NCBI RefSeq assembly: GCF_008033135.1
Contig: NZ_CP041335.1
Coordinates: 4,159,925 to 4,223,924 of the forward strand
Length of the DNA: 64,000 nucleotides
Source of the DNA: Chitinolyticbacter meiyuanensis
GTDB lineage: Bacteria; Pseudomonadota; Gammaproteobacteria; Burkholderiales; Chitinibacteraceae
Reading direction: 5' to 3'
The translations under genes were made by a program, and so were the position numbers. Each line of letters begins with the position of its first letter. The first letter of the stretch is position 1. A model generated the notes under the pieces. That model saw only the letters and a list, made by a program, of their open reading frames with translations. It was not told the DNA's origin and searched no databases. Positions 9,254 through 17,136 of the stretch are shown piece after piece.

Positions 9254-10557
9254 ACGCCCCCATCCCTCTGTTGCGGCGCAGCCCGCTCGATTTCGCCTTT
9301 GCCCTCCTGGTGATTGCGGCCGGCTTTATCGCGTTCAGCCGCTATCGCGAGTTCATGGACTACTACGAGCAGGGCATTCTGGCGGCATCGGTCGGCGGCA
9401 TCATCTGGTTCGGCTGGTTCTGGCGACCAATGCGCGTATTCCTGCCTGTCTGTACCGTCATCGCACTCGGCGCCATCGCGCTGTACCAGGGCGAGCTGGC
9501 TCGGGGCCAGACGGTGTTCGGCCTCAAGTTCATGCTGTCGAGCCAATCGGCCGTGATGTGGATGTGCGTGCTGTTCTTCCTCGCCACCGCGCTGTACTGG
9601 CTGGGGCTGCTGCGCCGCTCCGCCACCGCGCTCTCCATCGCCTCCGGCCTTACCTGGGCCGCCGCTGCCGCCGCACTCGTTTCCAAGCTGGTGCGCTGGT
9701 ACGAGAGCTATCTGATCGGCGCCGATGTCGGCCACATCCCGGTTTCCAACCTGTACGAAGTATTCGTGCTGTTCTGCCTGATCACGGCGCTGATGTACCT
9801 CTACTACGAAGCCAAGTTCCAGGCACGCGCCATGGGCGCCTTCGTACTGCTGGTGATCTCCGCCGCCGTCTGCTTCATCCTGTGGTACAGCCTCGATCGC
9901 CAGGCCCATGAGATCCAGCCGCTGATCCCGGCCCTGCAATCGTGGTGGATGAAGATCCACGTCCCGGCCAACTTCGTCGGCTACGGCGCATTCGGCCTTG
10001 CGGCCATGCTGGGCATGGCGTGGCTGCTGGCCGTACCGGGCGAGGCGCTGCCCGCCAGCCGGAAACTGCCGCTCTACGGCCTTGCTGGGTTGCTGGCAAC
10101 GGCGGGCATCGCATTCCAGATCCAGGGCAGCACCTGGTTCCCCGCGCTGGGCGCCGGCACCGGCTTTGTCGCGCTGTTCATCCTGGCTGCAGCCGGCATG
10201 GTGCTGCTGGCCTTGAATCGTGGCGTGCTGGCAAGCTTCCTGCCCAGGCCGGAAACGCTGGACGAGGTGTCGTATAAGGCCATTGCCGTCGGCTTCCTGT
10301 TCTTTACCATCGCCACCATCCTCGGTGCGCTGTGGGCGGCAGAGGCCTGGGGCGGCTACTGGAGCTGGGATCCGAAAGAGACCTGGGCACTGATCGTCTG
10401 GCTGAACTATGCCGCCTGGCTGCATGTGCGGCTGGTCAAGGGCTGGCGGGGTACCGTGCTGGCCTGGTGGTCGGTCGTCGGTCTGCTGGTCACCACCTTT
10501 GCCTTCATCGGCGTCAACATGTTCTTGTCCGGCCTACACTCTTACGGCGCATTGTAG
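9250..10557 (+). CDS. ccsA: Cytochrome c biogenesis protein CcsA / ResC (system II)
   Basis: 435 residues from ATG 9250, overlapping the resB stop by four bases, so the two are translationally coupled. CcsA is the haem-handling polytopic partner of ResB. The signature tryptophan-rich WWD haem motif is seen as AWGGYWSWDPKETWAL near 365-380, and conserved histidines sit in helices such as WWMKIHVPANFVGY (about 235) and the C-terminal MFLSGLHSYGAL. About eight hydrophobic helices are visible. A weak hairpin-plus-T terminator follows at about 10604. Confidence 0.93.
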   Translation: MNAPIPLLRRSPLDFAFALLVIAAGFIAFSRYREFMDYYEQGILAASVGGIIWFGWFWRPMRVFLPVCTVIALGAIALYQGELARGQTVFGLKFMLSSQSAVMWMCVLFFLATALYWLGLLRRSATALSIASGLTWAAAAAALVSKLVRWYESYLIGADVGHIPVSNLYEVFVLFCLITALMYLYYEAKFQARAMGAFVLLVISAAVCFILWYSLDRQAHEIQPLIPALQSWWMKIHVPANFVGYGAFGLAAMLGMAWLLAVPGEALPASRKLPLYGLAGLLATAGIAFQIQGSTWFPALGAGTGFVALFILAAAGMVLLALNRGVLASFLPRPETLDEVSYKAIAVGFLFFTIATILGALWAAEAWGGYWSWDPKETWALIVWLNYAAWLHVRLVKGWRGTVLAWWSVVGLLVTTFAFIGVNMFLSGLHSYGAL

Positions 10558-10603
10558 AGAAACGTATATTCGAGACAGCATGGCGCCAAGAATAAACCGT
10601 TTG

Positions 10604-10624
10604 TCGGCAAAGGCCGAGATTTTT
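10604..10624 (+). terminator. Weak intrinsic terminator after ccsA
   Basis: Stem TCGGC (10604-10608) and GCCGA (10613-10617), four-base loop, followed by GATTTTT. Short stem, so termination efficiency is uncertain. Confidence 0.45.
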
Positions 10625-10708
10625 GGCTTAAAAATGTAAGCAAATGCTGTGCAGCGCGGTACTCTTCCCCTAAATTAGAAAACAGCGATACTGTTGGGGG
10701 AAGGCGAA

Positions 10709-11185
10709 ATGGCAACTGTCTACCAGAAAACCGAACTGGGCCAACGCGAATTGACCGAACGCAGCGGCCAAGTACCGCTCAAGGCACGGCAACTGTTGAT
10801 CATGGTCGACGGCCGTCGCAACTTCGACGATCTGGCCTCGCTGATGCCGGGTGCGAGCGACGTGATCCGGCTGCTGCAGCAGCTCAATCTGATCATGCCG
10901 ATTTCGGGCGACGCTGCCTCGCACGCCCCGGTGGTCCACACGCCTTATGACAAGCTGCCCCCCGACGCACGACTGAGCCAAGTGCAGCACGTGGTGATCC
11001 GCATCACCCGTGAATTCCTTGGCGAGAGCTGGGAATCCAAGCTCGCCGAGCGCTTCGCCACGCTGAAGGACGGTGAAGCGCTCGAAGCACTGGTCGAGGA
11101 ATGGCTGACCGCACTGCGCCGCTCCGGCCATCGCGGTGCCGCCGACACTGGCCAGCGCGAAGTGGCGAATATCCTGCGTCACTGA
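10709..11185 (+). CDS. Conserved hypothetical protein, winged-helix-like N-terminus
   Basis: 158 residues; ATG 10709 follows GGGGGAAGG at a good distance. I do not recognise a named family. The first 65 residues (LKARQLLIMVDGRRNFDDLASLMP then DVIRLLQQLNLIMPI) read like a small winged-helix or degenerate DNA-binding fold seen at the N-terminus of various betaproteobacterial regulators. Residues 90-158 are mostly helical with an acidic C-terminal half (FLGESWESKLAERFATLKDGEALEALVEEW). No signal peptide or membrane helix. It stands alone, separated from ccsA by an AT-rich gap that probably holds its promoter and ending in a strong terminator shared with rplY. Confidence 0.6.
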   Translation: MATVYQKTELGQRELTERSGQVPLKARQLLIMVDGRRNFDDLASLMPGASDVIRLLQQLNLIMPISGDAASHAPVVHTPYDKLPPDARLSQVQHVVIRITREFLGESWESKLAERFATLKDGEALEALVEEWLTALRRSGHRGAADTGQREVANILRH

Positions 11186-11211
11186 GCTGTTCACCCCGGT
11201 TTGCCACCCAA

Positions 11212-11242
11212 CAAAAAAGCCGGCTTGCGCCGGCTTTTTTGT
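11212..11242. terminator. Bidirectional terminator between convergent genes
   Basis: CAAAAAAGCCGGC, loop TTGC, GCCGGCTTTTTTG. A/T arms on both sides of a GC stem; serves the plus-strand gene ending at 11185 and the minus-strand rplY ending at 11258. Confidence 0.93.
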
Positions 11243-11257
11243 ACTTCAGGTCTGCGA

Positions 11258-11839
11258 TTACTCGCCGGCCTTGGCACCGTTGAGGTTGGCCACGCCGAGG
11301 TTTTCGCCGCGAACCAGCGATACCAGTTCCACGCCTTCCGGCAGCTTGAGGTCCGACAGGTGGACCGAGCCGTGGGCAGCGTCGAGGTTGCCGAGATCCA
11401 CTTCGACGAAGTCGGGGATCTTGGTCGCCACACAACGCACCAACACTTCGTTCAGGATGTGGCTGATGGTACCACCTTGCAGCTTCACGCCCGGCGAGGT
11501 ATCGCCGTTCTTGAAGTGCAGCGGAACCTTCAGTTCAACCTTGGTGCTGTCGTCGACGCGTTGGAAGTCAACGTGCAGCACCAGCTGGCGGAACGGGTGG
11601 TATTGCACGTTGCGCACCAGCACCTGCTCGGTTTCGCCGCCAACGGTCAGCTTCACGAGGTTGGTGTGGAACGCTTCTTCCTGCAACTTGTAGTACATGC
11701 TGTTGTGATCGAGCGAAATCGCCTTCGGCTCTTTGTTGCCACCGAAAACGATGCCGGGCAGTTGGCCGGCCTTGCGCAGGCGGCGGCTCGCACCCGTACC
11801 CTGCAGATCGCGCGATTCAGCGCTGATTTCGTAGGTCAT
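11258..11839 (-). CDS. rplY: 50S ribosomal protein L25, long (Ctc-type) form
   Basis: 193 residues from ATG 11839. The N-terminal half (about 1-90) is the L25 5S-rRNA-binding domain (RRLRKAGQLPGIVFGG, LVRNVQYHPFRQLVLHVDF); the C-terminal half is the TL5/Ctc beta-domain (KNGDTSPGVKLQGGTISHILNEVLVRC). This long form is normal in betaproteobacteria, unlike the short E. coli protein. It is downstream of prs in the same direction, across a 114-base spacer with two hairpins. In many relatives pth and ychF follow; here the unit ends at rplY. Confidence 0.95.
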   Translation of the reverse strand: MTYEISAESRDLQGTGASRRLRKAGQLPGIVFGGNKEPKAISLDHNSMYYKLQEEAFHTNLVKLTVGGETEQVLVRNVQYHPFRQLVLHVDFQRVDDSTKVELKVPLHFKNGDTSPGVKLQGGTISHILNEVLVRCVATKIPDFVEVDLGNLDAAHGSVHLSDLKLPEGVELVSLVRGENLGVANLNGAKAGE

Positions 11840-11894
11840 GGTCTTGCTCCAGTCAAAAACAGACGCCATCCCGCGACCAGGTGGCGCCCGATCC

Positions 11895-11941
11895 GGGGGA
11901 CGATTCCCCCAAATAAGGCCGGCCCCGCCATCGGCGAGGCC
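11895..11941 (-). promoter_or_regulatory. Two hairpins in the prs-rplY spacer
   Basis: On the minus strand a 9-bp stem GGCCTCGCC/GGCGGGGCC (11941-11933 with 11929-11921, one G-T pair) is followed by GGCCTTATTT and a second 6-bp stem GGGGGA/TCCCCC (11910-11905 with 11900-11895). The first looks like a partial terminator, the second lacks a T-run. They may attenuate read-through from prs into rplY. Confidence 0.4.
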
Positions 11942-11953
11942 GTTTTCATTCAA

Positions 11954-12904
11954 TTAATCCACAAACAGCGAGGACACCGATTCCTCGTTGTTGATGCGGC
12001 GCATCGTCTCGGCCAGCAGGCCGGCGATCGAAACGACACGAATCCGGTCCGACACCTGCCCCGCTTCGGACAGCGGAATGGTATCGGTCACCACCACTTC
12101 GTCGAGGTCCGACTGCAGGATACGCTCGACTGCAGCGCCCGAGAACACCGGGTGGGTGGCATAAGCCAGCACGCGCTTGGCACCATGCGCCTTCAGCGCG
12201 GCAGCAGCCTTGCACAGCGTGTTGGCGGTATCGATCATGTCGTCGATGATCACACAGGTGCGATCGGCCACATCGCCGATGATGTGCATCACCTCGGCCA
12301 CGTTAGCTTTGGGGCGACGCTTGTCAATGATGGCCATGTCGACATTCAACTGCTTGGCCATGGCGCGGGCACGCAGCACACCGCCGACGTCCGGGCTTAC
12401 CACCATCAGGTTGTCGTGGTTCTGCGCACGGATATCCGCCAGCAGCACCGGGGTCGAGTAGATGTTGTCGACCGGGATATCGAAGAAACCCTGAATCTGG
12501 TCGGCATGCACATCGACGGTCAACACACGGTCAACACCAGCGACCTGCAGCATGTTGGCAATGATCTTGGCCGAAATCGGCACGCGGGCCGAACGCGGGC
12601 GGCGATCCTGGCGGGCATAGCCGAAATACGGGATGGCAGCGGTGATGCGGCCAGCCGACGCGCGCTTCAGCGCATCGACCATCAGCATCACTTCCATGAT
12701 GTTGTCGTTGGTCGGCACACAGGTGGACTGCAACACGAACACGTCACGACCGCGCACGTTTTCCAGCAGTTCCACCGTCACTTCGCCATCGGAGAAACGG
12801 CCGACCGAAGCGCGGCCCAGCGAGATGTCGAGGTGATTGACGACACTTTCGGCAAGCTTGGGATTAGCATTGCCGGTGAACACCATGAGGCTGTCGTAAG
12901 CCAT
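11954..12904 (-). CDS. prs: Ribose-phosphate pyrophosphokinase (PRPP synthetase)
   Basis: 316 residues, normal length. It makes phosphoribosyl pyrophosphate from ribose-5-phosphate and ATP for purine, pyrimidine, His, Trp and NAD synthesis. Motifs: N-terminal MVFTGNANPKLAE, the Glu-rich GRFSDGEVTVELLENVRG, catalytic flexible-loop region ARQDRRPRSARVPISAK, the PRPP synthetase signature VDVHADQIQGFF, and the PRPP-binding loop CVIIDDMIDTANTLCKA. It sits downstream of tRNA-Gln and ispE in a conserved proteobacterial order; a terminator-like hairpin lies between the tRNA and its start. Confidence 0.97.
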   Translation of the reverse strand: MAYDSLMVFTGNANPKLAESVVNHLDISLGRASVGRFSDGEVTVELLENVRGRDVFVLQSTCVPTNDNIMEVMLMVDALKRASAGRITAAIPYFGYARQDRRPRSARVPISAKIIANMLQVAGVDRVLTVDVHADQIQGFFDIPVDNIYSTPVLLADIRAQNHDNLMVVSPDVGGVLRARAMAKQLNVDMAIIDKRRPKANVAEVMHIIGDVADRTCVIIDDMIDTANTLCKAAAALKAHGAKRVLAYATHPVFSGAAVERILQSDLDEVVVTDTIPLSEAGQVSDRIRVVSIAGLLAETMRRINNEESVSSLFVD

Positions 12905-12913
12905 TTGCTAGCC

Positions 12914-12953
12914 TTGAAAAACGAAAAGCGTGTAATCGGGATTACACGCTTTT
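12914..12953 (-). terminator. Terminator after tRNA-Gln, in the prs leader
   Basis: AAAAGCGTGTAAT (12953-12941 read on minus), loop of four, ATTACACGCTTTT, then CGTTTTT. It follows the tRNA 3' end by about 14 bases and precedes the prs start by about ten, so it may end the ispE-tRNA transcript or attenuate prs. Confidence 0.8.
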
Positions 12954-12966
12954 CTGTTCTTGAAAC

Positions 12967-13043
12967 TGGCAGGGGAGGAAGGATTCGAACCCTCGAATGT
13001 CGGAATCAAAATCCGATGCCTTAACCAACTTGGCGACTCCCCT
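12967..13043 (-). tRNA. tRNA-Gln (anticodon TTG)
   Basis: 77 bases, read on the minus strand from AGGGGAGTCGCC to CTCCCCTGCCA. Acceptor AGGGGAG pairs with CTCCCCT, the anticodon stem TCGGA/TCCGA encloses the loop TTTTGAT giving anticodon TTG, and the T-arm carries GGTTCGAATCC. CCA is encoded. It begins 18 bases after the ispE stop and is probably cotranscribed with it, as in related bacteria. Confidence 0.97.
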
Positions 13044-13061
13044 AATGAATTCGTCGATCTT

Positions 13062-13910
13062 TCAATCAGCGTATTCATATAACGGGTGCTGATCGAGTGT
13101 CTTAGCGTTGAAGCCGGTCAACTCGTCAGGAGACCGAGATAATACATAGCTACTTTCGGTTTGTGAAGCGAAAAATGCAAAAACACATGCGCCGGAGCCG
13201 GTCATGCGTGCCGGCGCATATTGGCCAAGCCAATCCCGCGCCGCCGCCACTTGCGGGAACAGCGAGCAAGCCACTGATTCCATGACATTTTCCGTTTTGG
13301 CATAGTCGATACCGTGCACGGAGACGGTCGGGCAATCGCGGCGCAAGGCCGTCGATTTGAAGATCGCAGGCGTCGGCACATGTATGCCGGGATGCAGCAC
13401 GACGTACCAACCACGTGGCGTCTCCACCGGCGTCATCACCTCGCCGATACCCTCAACGAAGGCATTGCGGCCGAAGATAAAGAACGGCACATCGGCCCCC
13501 AGCTGCACACCCAGCTGCATCAGCCGGCTGCGGTCGAGGTTCAGCGCCCAGAGCCGGTTCAACGCCAACAGCACAGTGGCCGCATCGGAGCTGCCGCCGC
13601 CGATGCCCCCGCCCATGGGCAGGCGCTTGTCGACGCGGATGTCGGCACCAAGGCGGCAGCCAGTTTCCTGCTGCAGCAAGCGGGCCGCCCGCACGGTGAG
13701 GTCGGTGTCCGCAGGCACGCCTGGGATCGGATTGTGGTGGTGTATCTCGCCGTCATCCCGCACGCGCAGATGGATGGTGTCGGCGATATCGATCAGCTGG
13801 AACACCGACTGCAGCAGATGGTATCCGTCGTCACGACGGCCAACGATATGCAGGAACAGGTTGAGCTTGGCCGGGGCCGGATAGGCCTGCCACGGGAAAG
13901 AGATGGTCAT
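13062..13910 (-). CDS. ispE: 4-diphosphocytidyl-2-C-methyl-D-erythritol kinase
   Basis: 282 residues. A GHMP kinase that phosphorylates CDP-ME in the non-mevalonate isoprenoid pathway. Motifs: AYPAPAKLNLFLHIVGRRDDGYH at the N-terminus (substrate Lys and Asp region), the ATP-binding glycine-rich LPMGGGIGGGSSDAA near 95-110, and the C-terminal ARMTGSGACVFAFF loop. Its start overlaps the lolB stop by four bases. The order lolB-ispE-tRNA-Gln-prs is widely conserved in proteobacteria. Confidence 0.96.
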   Translation of the reverse strand: MTISFPWQAYPAPAKLNLFLHIVGRRDDGYHLLQSVFQLIDIADTIHLRVRDDGEIHHHNPIPGVPADTDLTVRAARLLQQETGCRLGADIRVDKRLPMGGGIGGGSSDAATVLLALNRLWALNLDRSRLMQLGVQLGADVPFFIFGRNAFVEGIGEVMTPVETPRGWYVVLHPGIHVPTPAIFKSTALRRDCPTVSVHGIDYAKTENVMESVACSLFPQVAAARDWLGQYAPARMTGSGACVFAFFASQTESSYVLSRSPDELTGFNAKTLDQHPLYEYAD

Positions 13911-14449
13911 TGCCAGGAGGAGACAGCGATGCGGACTTCGAAGCCTTCACGGTTCAGTGTCAGGCGTTTGGGATAGGGTGTGGCATCGAACAGCGCCACC
14001 TGCCAGCCTGCCTGGGCAAAGCGGCGGGTGGCACCGTCGGCAGCCAGCTCGTCGAGCGCCAGCTCCGGTGCCGGCTCACCTTCCAGCCACCAACGCAAAT
14101 AGGAGACGGGCAAGGCGAGACCGGTGAGCTGCGTCAGCAGGGCATCGGCATCGGGCGCAGAGGCGCTGCGGCCGTCGGCCAGCGTCAGCGTCGCCTCGCC
14201 GGGTGTCACCGCCAACCGCGCCTGGGTGTCGCCGAGCGGGCTACCCAGCTCGACATCGATCCGCTCGCCGCTACGACGCCAGCGAAAATTGGCGCTCTCG
14301 TTGACCGGCCGGCCCGCCACCTCGCCGCGCGCGGCCAGCCGGCCGTCCGCCGCGAAGTCGCTCGGTACATCCGGCGTGCTCGGCACGCTGGCACAACCCG
14401 CGAGCAGGGCGACCGCGCCGACGGCCAGTGCAGAACGCCAAGCGCTCAA
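13907..14449 (-). CDS. lolB: Outer-membrane lipoprotein receptor LolB
   Basis: 180 residues. LolB receives lipoproteins from LolA and inserts them in the outer membrane. A lipoprotein signal peptide with lipobox LLAGC (Cys 19) is clear, followed by the family-typical FAADGRLAARGEVAGRP and NFRWRRSGERIDVELGSPLGDTQARL, then YLRWWLEGEP. The start appears to be TTG at 14449, whose TTGA overlaps the stop of the upstream TPR gene; no ATG lies at a suitable place. Coupled to ispE downstream. Confidence 0.93.
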   Translation of the reverse strand: MSAWRSALAVGAVALLAGCASVPSTPDVPSDFAADGRLAARGEVAGRPVNESANFRWRRSGERIDVELGSPLGDTQARLAVTPGEATLTLADGRSASAPDADALLTQLTGLALPVSYLRWWLEGEPAPELALDELAADGATRRFAQAGWQVALFDATPYPKRLTLNREGFEVRIAVSSWQ

Positions 14450-16194
14450 GGCTGCATGCCCAGCCGTTGCACCGTCTCGCGCAGCACGTCGTTGCGCGGA
14501 TCGAGCTGTTGCGCCGCAGTGGAGACCTTGCGCGCTTCATCCTTGCGGCCAAGTTGCCACAGCACCTCGGCCAGATGGGCAGCGATTTCCGGATCGGGTA
14601 GCTTGGCGTGTGCCTTCTGCAGCAACTCGCGCGCCTCGGCAAGACGGCCCTGCCGATAGCGCAACCAGCCCAGGCTATCGATGATCACCGGGTTCTCCGG
14701 CTCCAGCGTAATCGCCTGCTCCAGATAGCCTTGGGCTTCGTCGAGCCGGGTCGAACGGTTGGCCAGCGTATAGCCGAGTGCATTCAGGCCCATCGCATTG
14801 CCGGGCTTGAGCTCGATATAGCGACGCAGATCGGCCTCGGCACGGCCAAGATCATTCATCAGATCGGCGATCAGTGAGCGGTCATACAACAGCTCCGGCG
14901 TATCAGGGCTTGCCTTGAGCGCATCGGTGAGCACCGAATAGGCGCGTGCATAATCCTTGGCCTCGCGCCATAGCTGGGCCTCGGTCTGCGCCTTCTCGGC
15001 ACGGGCGTCCGCGCTGTCGACCGGCATCTTGGCAATCAGCGCCTGGGCATCCGCCACGCGGCCGAGCTTGGCGTAGACGCGCACCAGATGGCGATCAGCC
15101 ATGGACTTGAGCTCGCCTTCCGCTCCTTCGTACCAGCGCACGGCATCCGGCCAGCGCTGTTGTTCCTCGGCAACCACGCCCAGGTAGTAATGCAGATTGC
15201 GCGTCTGGCGTGGCGCCTTGGCGACGGCAGCCGACAACAGCGCATTGGCCTTGTCAAACTGCCGCTGTTCGATGGCGATAAGGCCAGCGCCGACCAGCGA
15301 TTCGAGATCACCCGGTGCCAGCTCCTGTGCTTTGTCGTAGGCCGCAGCTGCTTCCGGGTAACGCTTGGCCTCGGCATAGCTGCGCGCCAATGCATTCTGC
15401 AGTTCGGCCGACTTGGGCGCGGCACGCACGGCTTTTTCCAGGAATGCACGTTGCGCGTCAGGCTGGTCTTCCAGCAACTGTGCGCGATAGAGCAGCGACG
15501 GCTCCCATGCCGGACGCAGCACATCCACCCGGTCAAGTTCGGTCAACGACGACGCTTTGAGATCGGCATTGGCATAGGCGACTGCCAGCGCGAAATGCGC
15601 TTCGGGCAGGCCGTCATAGCCGGCGGCCAGCTCCTGGGTCAACTTCAGTGCCGCCTTGCGATCGGTCTGCTTGTCCCACAACCGATGCAATTGCAGCAGG
15701 AACGGCGCCACCTCCTTGGGCTGCATCGACAGCAAGGCCTGAAGGTGCGGGCGAGCGTCGTCCAGGCGATTGGCGCGGATCAGCAGGCTGACCATGATCT
15801 GCCGGGCTTCGGGCGATTGCGGCGCGGCATCGATCCAGCGTGCGCAGGCATCCAGCGCCTGGTTCAACTGGCCGGCGGCGATCGCCACCTCGGTGGCACG
15901 CTTGGCCACACGCGCATCGCTGCTCTTTTGCGCGAGCTCCGCCCAGGCCTGCGACGCGAGCTGGGTATTGCCACGCTGCAGCGCGATATCGCCGACCAGG
16001 AAACGCAGCAGCATATCCTCGGACAGCGATTGCGATGGATAGCTCGGCTCGACTTCGGGTGCTTCGGGCGTATCCGCCTCGGCGACCTCGCTGGCTGCCT
16101 GCTGCGCCGGCTGCGGCGTGGCGCACGCGCTCAGGCCCAAGGCAAGCAGCAGGGACAACAGGGCTGGTCGGCACGCGCGTTCAGTGAAGGCCAT
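14446..16194 (-). CDS. TPR-repeat lipoprotein
   Basis: 582 residues from ATG 16194. A lipoprotein signal (LLSLLLALGLSACAT, Cys near 24) is followed by a low-complexity Glu/Pro linker (about 27-55) and an almost continuous array of tetratricopeptide-like helical pairs to the end, for example PKSAELQNALARSYAEAKRYPEAAAAYDKA and GNAMGLNALGYTLAN repeats near 500. Such proteins upstream of lolB are common in betaproteobacteria and are probably outer-membrane scaffolds facing the periplasm; no specific partner is known to me. It starts the lolB-ispE run and is divergent from mutM, with an 82-base spacer holding both promoters. Confidence 0.85.
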   Translation of the reverse strand: MAFTERACRPALLSLLLALGLSACATPQPAQQAASEVAEADTPEAPEVEPSYPSQSLSEDMLLRFLVGDIALQRGNTQLASQAWAELAQKSSDARVAKRATEVAIAAGQLNQALDACARWIDAAPQSPEARQIMVSLLIRANRLDDARPHLQALLSMQPKEVAPFLLQLHRLWDKQTDRKAALKLTQELAAGYDGLPEAHFALAVAYANADLKASSLTELDRVDVLRPAWEPSLLYRAQLLEDQPDAQRAFLEKAVRAAPKSAELQNALARSYAEAKRYPEAAAAYDKAQELAPGDLESLVGAGLIAIEQRQFDKANALLSAAVAKAPRQTRNLHYYLGVVAEEQQRWPDAVRWYEGAEGELKSMADRHLVRVYAKLGRVADAQALIAKMPVDSADARAEKAQTEAQLWREAKDYARAYSVLTDALKASPDTPELLYDRSLIADLMNDLGRAEADLRRYIELKPGNAMGLNALGYTLANRSTRLDEAQGYLEQAITLEPENPVIIDSLGWLRYRQGRLAEARELLQKAHAKLPDPEIAAHLAEVLWQLGRKDEARKVSTAAQQLDPRNDVLRETVQRLGMQP

Positions 16195-16276
16195 GGCACA
16201 ATCCGGAGTAAGGTTGGCTGTGATTGGACACGGCCAGTTTAAGTGAATTCCCGCCACCCCGTCCAAAGCGCTGCCA

Positions 16277-17092
16277 ATGCCCGAACTGCCTGAAGTGGAA
16301 ACCACCCGACGCGGCATCGCCCCGCATGTCGATGCCGCCCGAGTCACCGAGCTCATCGTGCGCGAGCACAGACTGCGCTGGCCGATCCCGCCCGAGCTCG
16401 CCGAGCACGTCACCGACCAGCCGCTGCTGGCGCTCGAACGGCGCGCCAAATACCTGCTGTTCCGCTTTCCTGCTGGCACGCTGATCGTGCATCTGGGCAT
16501 GAGCGGCACGCTGCGCGCGCTCACCGAGGCCTTTCCACCGGAAAAGCACGACCATGTCGACATCGTGTTCGACAACGGTCGCCGGCTACGCTTTCGCGAT
16601 CCGCGACGCTTCGGCGCGGTGCTCTGGCAGAACGGCAATCCGCTTACACACCCACTGCTCGCGGCGCTCGGGCCGGAGCCACTGTCAGACGACTTTAGCG
16701 CCGACCATCTCGCGGCGCAGCTCGCCCGTCGGCAATCGGCCGTGAAACAGGTCATCATGGATAACCATATCGTCGTGGGAGTGGGTAATATCTACGCGTC
16801 GGAATCGTTGTTTCGCGCGCGCGTGGATCCAAGGCGCGCCGCCGCCAGCCTTAGTCGCATCGAGATCGAAAACCTGACGAAATCCGTCAAGGAAACGCTC
16901 GCAGATGCGATCGCCCAGGGTGGCAGCACGTTGCGCGATTTCGTCGACAGCGATGGTCGCGAAGGCTACTTTCTGCTGCAGTGCTATGCCTACGGTCGGG
17001 AAGGGGAGCCCTGCCGCGTGTGTGGCACTACGATCCAGCAGATCCGGCAAGGCCAGCGCGCCACCTATTTCTGCCCGTCCTGCCAGCATTGA
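16277..17092 (+). CDS. mutM: Formamidopyrimidine-DNA glycosylase (Fpg)
   Basis: 271 residues. Base-excision repair of 8-oxoguanine with AP-lyase activity. The catalytic N-terminal Pro2-Glu3 is in MPELPEVETTRRG, the conserved Lys in RRAKYLLFRF near 57, the H2TH region in VMDNHIVVGVGNIYASE, and the C-terminal zinc finger is CRVC near 247 and CPSC at 267. All key residues are present and length is standard. The next gene starts 44 bases downstream on the same strand. Confidence 0.97.
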   Translation: MPELPEVETTRRGIAPHVDAARVTELIVREHRLRWPIPPELAEHVTDQPLLALERRAKYLLFRFPAGTLIVHLGMSGTLRALTEAFPPEKHDHVDIVFDNGRRLRFRDPRRFGAVLWQNGNPLTHPLLAALGPEPLSDDFSADHLAAQLARRQSAVKQVIMDNHIVVGVGNIYASESLFRARVDPRRAAASLSRIEIENLTKSVKETLADAIAQGGSTLRDFVDSDGREGYFLLQCYAYGREGEPCRVCGTTIQQIRQGQRATYFCPSCQH

Positions 17093-17136
17093 GCAGCGGG
17101 TTTGCAAGATACAAGAAGGCCCTCGGGGAGCTGAGC

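Noticed and set aside
12967..13043. tRNA-Gln as an integration site
   Set aside because: The tRNA is intact and flanked by conserved genes; no integrase or 3'-end duplicate is seen.
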